From positions 1,242,501 through 1,306,500 of the forward strand of contig CM075767.1 of NCBI GenBank assembly GCA_037974665.1: 64,000 nt of DNA. Reading direction: 5' to 3'. Below, one piece after another: positions 56,554-64,000 of this stretch. Under the pieces are notes generated by a model. That model did not search any database. It was not told the origin of the DNA and was given only the letters and a program-made list of their open reading frames with translations. This stretch comes from Ehretia macrophylla (taxonomy: Eukaryota; Streptophyta; Magnoliopsida; Boraginales; Ehretiaceae). Each line of letters starts with the position of its first letter. Positions within the stretch are counted from its first letter, which is position 1. The position numbers and the translations under genes were made by a program.

Positions 56554-59480
56554 CTTTGCTTGTCCTCAAGCAAAAGACACAACTAAAGAAAGAAACAACT
56601 AAAGAAAGAAACAACCTAAAAACTAAAGACTCGACACCATATAACTCATGAAAACAATGTTGTAGGATATTAAATTTTCATGGCCTCAGTAGCAATATTT
56701 CACAACTCAACCTTAAAAGATAATTTTCAATCATAAGCATGAGAAATCTCAACTTCACATAAATTTTATTTTACTTCAAATCCCCCAAGTGAGTGTGTGT
56801 ACAGCCTCTAAACTAGTCAATTGTACCCGAATGAGTTTATGTAAGCTAAGTGAAGTGCCAATGTGGATCTTTCATTTTCAATCACTTAGAACTTCATAGG
56901 CTCACTTTTCATGCCACTCTCCACTAATGTAGGTTAATCATAGCATTAAAGATCAGTAGGACTTTAGATTTGGTTGTAACGTGTGGCTAGGGTAAATGTA
57001 GGATAATGGATATAACATAAGGCTAAACTACCCGTAAGCACACAAGCATCCCAGGACGTTCAGCGGAGCACATGCCAACTTGTCTTCTCACACCCAACAC
57101 GTTGCTCTACATATCTCTTTTTCTTTCTTCTTTTTTTTTTCAATTCCTCAACACAACCATACACATTATAAAACACATAAAGAATCCACACTCTCCCAAA
57201 CTTGCATTTTGATATTAACTACAAGGAGTTTGACTCTTTTCTTTTCTTTTCATTCTTTTTTCTTTTTTTATCAATATTTTATTTTTTCTCAAAAACAACA
57301 CAACATATCACCGAATCATCATACCTTCCATCTTTCAATACAAAATACAACTCCATATAATCATCCTAGAACAATCATATGTTACAAGTAGGAGGGTCAT
57401 TATTTGAGGAAATCAAACTTGACTAGTTAAGGAAGATATTGTAAGTCGCATAAGAAAGAAAAGGCTAATTAAGCTTAAAAGGGTGGACTAGAGATATTCA
57501 ATTATTACAAGGGTTGGCTTGAAAGGCTCAAACGATCCAAAGATGGCCTAAATCATTTCTCTAAAGCTATACAACCTAGGATTTCACCTCGAGTGACAAT
57601 CAAGCAAGTTCTAAAGTCCCCTTTCATCATGTTCCTGTTCACTTAAGCTCACATAAATCTTCTCTAAGTATCAAACTGATTAAGCAAGGCTAAGTGCGCA
57701 ATAGGTGGGGATTTTCCATAAATAAAGCTATGTTTCAGTCAATTGTCCTCATTACTATCATGTACTCCTTATGCTACTTATCATCGGCCTAATTTCTTAT
57801 CCTTTCAGCATCACTTTCAATTTTTTTTTTTTGAATTGGAATAACAAAACTCATAGAAAATAAAAGTACACATACTCTAAGCAGAACAAGTTAGATAGAT
57901 AGACATCAAATATCCACCCCCAAACTTTAAACAAGACATTGTCCTTAATAGTAAAAATAAAAGAAAAGAAAACAAAGGACTTCCCTGAATGCCCATGTCG
58001 TTCATTGTCCGAAGGCTCCTCAAATGGTTCAGCTCCAATTATGCGAAATAGCTTGTTCCAGTAGATGTCATTGGCATGTTGATATGCTAAACAATTTACT
58101 CTAGTTGACATCACCCAACAAACACAACTTTAACTGCAATTACTATTTGCTCTTACTAGGGATACCACTTTACAAGTCAGTCACAACTCACAACTTACTT
58201 ATAAGCGAAGAATGCCATACTCGCCACCATAACATAGCCTAAACAACACAATGCAATTACAATTCTCCCAACCACCACATAGATTCCCAATACAAATCAG
58301 TCTTGAACACAACAAGATTTCTACAAATCTTTCTGCCTTGTTGAAGACTTTTATCAAATAGCTAGTATGCAAGCAGTATCCACAACTTACTCCACCCGAG
58401 AGACATAACTCACCAAGACCCCCCAATCAGCAAGAATTCATCACAACCCATAGATTCTCAAGCATAACCAATAACAACAAAAACTACCAAGATTCATTCA
58501 ATGTTGTTTGCATGATACTTTGAAAGATTTTTTTTTCTGTGACAATCTGAAAATGCACAACAAGAAATAACACTCATCAAAGCATCAAGGTTCACAATCG
58601 TTGCCCAAAAAACACCAATTGACACCGCCGAACTTGCCTACTCCACTTCCAGCAAAACTTCACCTCCGCCTCTTCAAATCCGACGATGCCACTATTGTCG
58701 GCGATATGAAGTGGATGATGGTGAGATGACGGGAAAGAGAGAGAGAGTGTGTGTGTGGGATCTTGTGGGTATGTCGCCGTTGGCGTGGGAGAGGGTAGAT
58801 GGGTTTGGGGTTTTGGTTGTAGGTATGATGTGGGTTTTGATATGAGTTGGGTTTTTTAGGTGCTGATGTTTATGAAGTTCTGAGCAAGTTTTGAGTTTTG
58901 ATATGAAATGGTTTTGTTAGGTTTAGATGATTTGGGTTTGGTTCATGGGTTTAGGGTTTAGTAGATGGGTTAGTGGGTTGGTGTTAGGGCTTAGAGAGAG
59001 ATATGTGTATTTTGGTTCTTGTAGATGGCTGTTGAGAGAAAAAACTGTCTAAAATTTGATTTTTTTTTTGAATGTCAAAAGAAAGGACGCTAGTACAGCT
59101 ATGCCACTTTTTAACGCAACAACTCTACTCACGAACGTAACTTGGCATCACTGTCAATGCAGCTGCGCTATTTTGTAGCGCAACAACGCTACCTTCACAA
59201 CTTTATTTTTCCTGTTTTTCTCTTCACTTCATGCATCCCCTTCAATCCAAACACCAATTTCTCCATATTTTCTCCCTTAATTGACTTAGTAGAACTTCCT
59301 TTTGCCTTGGCTTCCCCCAAACTTGTTCTTGAACCTAATGTGACAATAAAAATCAACAATTAGCTACGACAACTATAAATCAAAAATTAACTAAAAATAA
59401 CTAAAACTATTAAATCAAGAAAAGTAAGAAAATTCGGGTTGCCTCCCAAAAACAGCTTGTTTTAACATCGACAACCCGAC
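56554..59480 (-). mobile_element. Athila-type 3' non-coding region
   Basis: About 2.9 kb between the end of pol and the PPT, where Athila elements may carry an env-like frame. I see none intact. Contents: a plus-strand T-rich run near 57115-57300; a GA/GT microsatellite at ~58733-58758; a plus-strand G-rich stretch 58790-58990; repeated AGCTGCGCTATTTTGTAGCG-type words near 59110-59200. Confidence 0.6.
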
Positions 59481-59491
59481 ATAGCAATTTT

Positions 59492-59905
59492 TCATAATGA
59501 ATTGAGGTGGACAACGATTTTGTGCTTATCAAACTCATCATCCCAATAAGTCTTCAACTGTTGTTCGTTGACCTTGAACGTCCATTTCTCTGAATGAGTG
59601 ACTTCGACAGTACCATAGGGAAACACTTTAGTCACAACAAAAGGGCCAAACCATCTTGACTTGCGTTTTCCAGGTATCCGTGGGTTATAAAGAAGTATTT
59701 GTTGCCCAGGAGAGAAATATTTTCCTGAAATTAGTTTGTCATGCCAATTGTTTGTCCTCTCCTTATAACTTCTTGCATTCCCATTCGCTCCATCACGGGA
59801 TCCTTCTAGCTTATTCAATTGCAAGAATTCTTTCTCACCCACTGCTTGTACACCCATGTTTAGTTGTTTAATAGGCCAATATTCCTTGTGCTCCAATCCC
59901 ACCAG
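59492..59905 (-). pseudogene. pol: Athila-type integrase C-terminal fragment
   Basis: Reads LEHKEYWPIKQLNMG at its start, then LQLNKLEGSRDGANGNA, YKERTNNWHDKLI, FSPGQQILLYNPR and KRKSRWFGPFVVTKVFPYG, the conserved C-terminal part of Athila-group integrases (GPF-type module). The catalytic core, RNase H and reverse transcriptase, normally several kilobases upstream, are absent; protease sequence precedes it directly in the same frame. A stop closes it at 59492. Confidence 0.88.
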
Positions 59906-60664
59906 AACAAAAGAATCATCTCATAAGAAGCTAGCCTCCAAGGGATCCAATTGAGCCCCATGGTTAGACACTATAGCATGTATGGCATCAATGCGAAAAC
60001 AACTATCACTTGCCTCTAGGTACTTGTAATCTTTAAAAACATTAAAGGTTACCTCTTCCTCTTGTACTCGCAACCAAAGCTTACCCTTTCGAACATCAAT
60101 AAGTATTCCCCCAGTTGCAAGGAAAGGTCTTCTAAGAATGATAGGAATTTCCTTGTCTTTCTCCATATCAAGCACTATGAAATCTGCAGGAAAGATGAAT
60201 TTATCGACCTTAACGAGCACATCTTCAATTACTCCTCTAAGGTGATTGAACGAATGATCACCTAATTGTAGTGTTATAGTAGTAGGTATTGCCTATCCCA
60301 AACCAAGCCTGAAAATAGACAAAGGTATCAAATTAATACTAGCACCTAAATCACATAACGCTCGCTCAAAAATGACATTTCCAATTTCACATGGAATAGT
60401 AAAATTCCCTGGATCCTGAAGCTTTTGTGGTAGCTTCTTTTGTAGGATGGTGCTGCACTCCTCTGTAAGTGCAACTGTCTCATAATCTCCAAACTTCCTC
60501 TTATTCGAAAGGATGTCCTTCATAAACTTCACATTACTCGGCATTTGTTCAAGCGCATCTGCGAATGGAATATTAATGTGAAGTTTCTTGAAGACTTCAA
60601 GAAATTTAGCAAATTGTTTGTCAAGCTCGCTCTTCTTCAAGCGTTGTGGAAAATGAACTTTCAT
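59906..60664 (-). pseudogene. Athila-type gag end and protease
   Basis: Starting at 60664: PQRLKKSELDKQFAKFLEVF, KKLHINIPFADALEQMP, FMKDILSNKRKFGDYETVAL, ending in the protease active-site segment LCDLGASINLIPLSIF (DLGAS at 60338-60352). After an in-frame TAG (60293-60295) the same frame continues through VDKFIFPADFIVLDME and IPIILRRPFLATGGILIDV to a TGA at 59921-59923. DLGAS rather than DSGA is characteristic of the Athila group. Direct junction with the integrase tail near 59905-59920 marks a large internal deletion. Confidence 0.9.
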
Positions 60665-61193
60665 TGGTGGTTCTTGAGGAGGTTGTGGCTGCTCTTCTGT
60701 TTTATCTTCATCTTTCCCCTCATTTTTTGCCTCACATTTCTCAATCTTCTAGGTTCTCACTGGCTCCTCTAACTCCTTGTCGCTTCTTAAAGTGATCACT
60801 TTGCAATGCTCCATGCCATCTCTTTTGGGATTCACCTCCGAAGTAGGTAAACTTTCTTGTTGTCTTTCAGAAAACAAAGTAGCCATTTGAGTAAACTGCA
60901 CCTTTAATTTCTGATTTGTGCGGATTGGTTCTGGAGGGCAGTCCTGGTTTCATTCATAAACTGAGTTTGTGAAGTCGCCAACTGAGTCAATGCATCCTCC
61001 AAGTTTGCCTTCTTCTTTGGTGGTGGGTTATTCTACTCAGGTTGCAACACATTTTGATTATTTCTTCAAGATAGATTAGGATGATAACGCAATCCTGGAT
61101 GATATCTGTTGGGATATTGATTGTGCTGCTGCCCATTAAAGTTTCCCACATATTGTGTTTGTTTTGACACGCCTTGTGCAAGTGGATTGTCTG
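60665..61193 (-). pseudogene. gag: Athila-type gag C-terminal remnant
   Basis: On the minus strand an Asn/Gln-rich segment (QYVGNFNGQQ, NQYPNRYHPGLRYHPN) is followed by LEDALTQLATSQTQF and an acidic CEAKNEGKDEDKTEEQ linker leading into the frame at 60664. Several stops (for example a TAG near 60750) and at least one frame change break it. The N-terminal gag is missing: unrelated sequence begins at ~61194. Confidence 0.75.
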
Positions 61194-61437
61194 TTGGGAA
61201 ATATACATGATATTAAAATTAATAATTACGTAGCGGAAAATAATCATGTATCTGTTCATGTTTAATTATGCAGATTTAAATCAGATAATAATTTAATCTA
61301 ATTAAATTAAATCTGCTAACAGTTTAGGATTACCTCTTGAAGCACAGATTGATGTAGACTCTGAATCAAGCTCCCCACATGTGAAGCCTCCAAGATTGAT
61401 CCACATAGAATTTGCACTTGTTAACTGGATTTCACCC
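61194..61437. mobile_element. LTR-like fragment starting TGTTGGGAAAT
   Basis: Begins TGTTGGGAAATATACATG with GTAGCGGAAAA nearby, the style of a copia LTR end. It is cut off at 61437 by the C-type LTR. It truncates the Athila gag. Identity uncertain. Confidence 0.4.
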
Positions 61438-64000
61438 TGTGATAACCCGAACCCAGCATGCATTTAATAGCATTTGACTGCATTTAATTAAGTGTTTAAT
61501 TAGTTAATCATCTATTTTTGCACTATTTTGATTTTTCTTTTAAAAATATTCTAATAACTTTTATATTGATTAATTAAAAGATTATTACCTATTTTTATTA
61601 TTTATAAAAATTGGATTTATTTTCTTGTATTTAATTAAGTGTCATCTTAAATGTTAGTATTTAATTGCATTTGATTACGTGTTTATATTAACTTGTTTAT
61701 TCGTATCTTAGCATTAATTTCGTAATTCTTGGAAATATTCTAGAAATAGTAAAATTAATTATTTTTAAATGAATATTGATTATTTTGATTGTTTTGATTA
61801 TTTTAATAATCGGTTTTAATTGTCTTGCATTAAAATTACTCGGTTTTCAATTAAATGAGAAAAGTATCTCTGAGCCGGAGTGAATTTTAAACTATTCTAC
61901 TATTCTACTTTTCAAAAATTATAGTTTTATATTATTGCACATCATTTGATTAGGGATCGTTTATTGACCGTTCGATCGTAATATTTCAAAAATGAGAGTT
62001 AGAGAAATATTTTCCGAATTTCGCGAATAATGTTTTTAGTTTAATTTAGCTAGTTTTAGTTGGTTTTCATTAAAATTGCATTGTTTTAACTTGAATTCGG
62101 TTAAATGGCATCAAAATAAGCTTGTTTGACCATATTTTCACTTAAGCTTGACCTTGCAAAATGACCAAAATGCCATTTGTCATCTTTTATAAATAAAACA
62201 AGGCAAAAATCAAAACAAAACAAATCCATAAATGCCCATTTTGTCCCCCCTTGGCCGAAGGTTTGAGGAAAAAGAAAGAAAAATTGATTTTTCATTTTTA
62301 GGCCAAAATCATGCGTGGAATTGCTCAGGGGTCGTGGCTCGGGTCCTTGCGGGTCTTGGTCTTCAATCATTGTAAGGGTTTTCACGCTTTTGTGCATTTT
62401 AAATAAAATTTGAATTTTGTTTCAATTTCTTAGATTTGTTATATAATGCGTTTAAATGCCTTTTGTTGCTTGAATTAGGCTCTATAATGATCGTAGAGCA
62501 TTGTTTGATAGTTATTTAGAGATTTTTACAGCTGAAATTGCGTATTTGAAATTAGGGAAGAACAATAAATACTGATTTTGAATAGTAAAACCCTAGAATT
62601 TCAGATTTTGATCCGAATTGCGATTTCTTGATTTGGATAGGTGCCATTAGTGATAGAAAGATAGAATGTGCAATAAAAACGAACCGGCCTTTGTTAAAAT
62701 TGGAAATTAGACAAAGAAACGTAAAGGGGCCGTTTGACCAAAAGTTGACCGTGCTCGAATTGAGTTGAGGGTTTTGCTATTGAGGGCATGGAAGCACTTT
62801 TGGCGCTGTTGTGGCGTTGATTGAGCGACCGGTTAGTATAGTTGTAGTTCAAACGCAGTAGGTGGACTTTCGGGCCTCGGGTAAGAAAGTGAAGTTTGGT
62901 GACATAGAAACGTGCCTTGTAGTGCCTAAGTGAATGTAGTGAAATCGGTTTCCTAATCCTGTAGCTCGTTTGTTCGTAATTGCCTTTGGAAGTTAGAGAT
63001 TGAATAGTGATATTTTCGTTTTCGTGTTTGAACTGCTAAGTGCTTGTTTAGTTGATAATCTTGTTGATATTAATGATAATCATGCTTGAAAATTTAATTG
63101 ATTGCTGTTATTGATTGTAAATGATTGATATCTTGTTTATTGCCACTAATCTGCACTTTCGTGCTATTGCTCGTTTATTGCTTGTATCTCGTATTGCATT
63201 GCATAAGTGTCAGGCGCGTGAGTGATGGGCCTCTCTGGGTAGTCTCGGGCTGCCAAGGTTGGTTGCTCTAGCTCCGTGTCCTATTCCCGTTCTCGTTAGG
63301 GGTGCCGCCCTGGGAGATTTGGGTCGTAGATGTGTCGGGGTACCTCCGGAGTACACCCAGTGGAAGTTATAAGGTGGTTGCGCGCTTATTGTCATCGTTG
63401 TCAACATCAAGCTCGAGATTGATGTATCGCTCGTAAAATGGTACATTGCTCGAAGAGTGAACCATAACCTTCAAAGTGTAGTATAGCTTTGAATGGTTGT
63501 GTTAATGCTTTTGTTAATTGTTTATTGTACTGTTGATTATATTGATTGTTGTTCTTACTGGATATATTGTTTAACTGTCTTATTTGCATTGCACGAACTT
63601 CTTTCTCTCCACCTTGATATATGTCTCGCCCTCACTGAGTATACGTGTTGTGTATACTCACTCCTCACCACCACATTTCAGGAAATGCCATGTTAGTTGG
63701 AAAGTTGGTGGTTATGTGATAGATCGTGCTTGAAGAGTTGCCTTGCGTGCTATGTGGCTTGAGTTGTCAAAGATACAAAGATGTATATTTTTATATAATG
63801 TATGTGTTTAGTGTTAAAAGGAATGTAATTTAAGTTTAACTAGGTTATTGAGGTGGTATGATAAGCTAGTTTATGTCTCCAATTAGTATAGTTAACCTCC
63901 ATGCATGATTGTATTGTCTAAAAGAAAGAGTTAGAATAGTCTGGGTACTTGGAAATGTATGTACACTTGTTGTGTTTAATTGTTGAGAACCAAGGCTCGG
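61438..64000 (+). mobile_element. Family-C-type LTR (C3), runs off the window
   Basis: Starts TGTGATAACCCGAACCC. Right part matches C1 (compare 20840-21765 with 63150-64000), including the GC-rich block (63210-63360) and hairpin GAGTATAC/GTATACTC at 63639-63661 followed by TTTCAG. About 200 bp of LTR lie beyond 64000, so I cannot tell a solo LTR from a full element. Left flank is CACCC (candidate TSD). Confidence 0.82.

Noticed and set aside
58915-58965. Telomere-like TTTAGGG repeats
   Set aside because: Fewer than two units within a general G/T-rich tract.

Overview
This is nuclear DNA of a higher plant, probably a eudicot, though the species cannot be told. It is an AT-rich block in which nearly everything is long terminal repeat (LTR) retrotransposon. 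The evidence is: 5-bp target-site duplications (TSDs), initiator-Met tRNA primer-binding sites (PBS), a chromodomain-bearing Ty3/gypsy pol, an Athila-type gypsy remnant and a Ty1/copia gag. I found no intact host gene, no tRNA or rRNA gene and no CRISPR array. Family letters below are local labels.

Layout. 1-1397: minus-strand LTR fragments of families A and B. 1398-5290: unclassified sequence split by a solo family-B LTR (2217-4748). 5290-26870: one old family-D element. Its interior holds the complete autonomous chromovirus A1 (7673-17454, TSD TGAGC) and its 3' LTR holds the short element C1 (19365-24508, TSD GGTGA). 26871-28015: end of a family-E LTR. 28016-42011: copia-derived sequence with a 3 x 425-bp tandem repeat, invaded by a solo C-type LTR (30590-33212), and a copia gag split by element B1 (33959-41693, TSD GTCAG). 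42012-61193: minus-strand Athila-type remnant. Its LTR contains an A-type LTR (A3), which contains a solo LTR F (44231-55313, TSD CCTTT), which contains the coding-free element A2 (46414-54159, TSD AGAGT). That is four levels of nesting. 61194-64000: an LTR scrap and a C-type LTR running off the window.

How the parts relate. A1 has gag, protease, reverse transcriptase, RNase H, integrase and chromodomain, but is broken by six in-frame TAG codons and one frameshift. A2 carries the same LTR, PBS and post-PBS leader with no coding capacity, so it looks like a non-autonomous partner mobilised by A1-like elements. A2's two LTRs differ by eye at only about 14 positions in 2468, so it is the youngest insertion. 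B1 and C1 are also coding-free, with short interiors of T-rich degenerate repeats.

Most interesting signals: (1) a roughly 30-codon reading frame inside family-A LTRs, just after a splice-acceptor-like CAG, whose three diverged copies differ mostly at synonymous sites; (2) a hairpin at the same place in LTRs of several families, kept by compensatory changes; (3) a conserved post-PBS module shared by autonomous and coding-free elements; (4) nonsense mutations in A1 that are all TAG at glutamine-like positions, as expected from deamination of methylated CHG sites. All alignments were done by eye.
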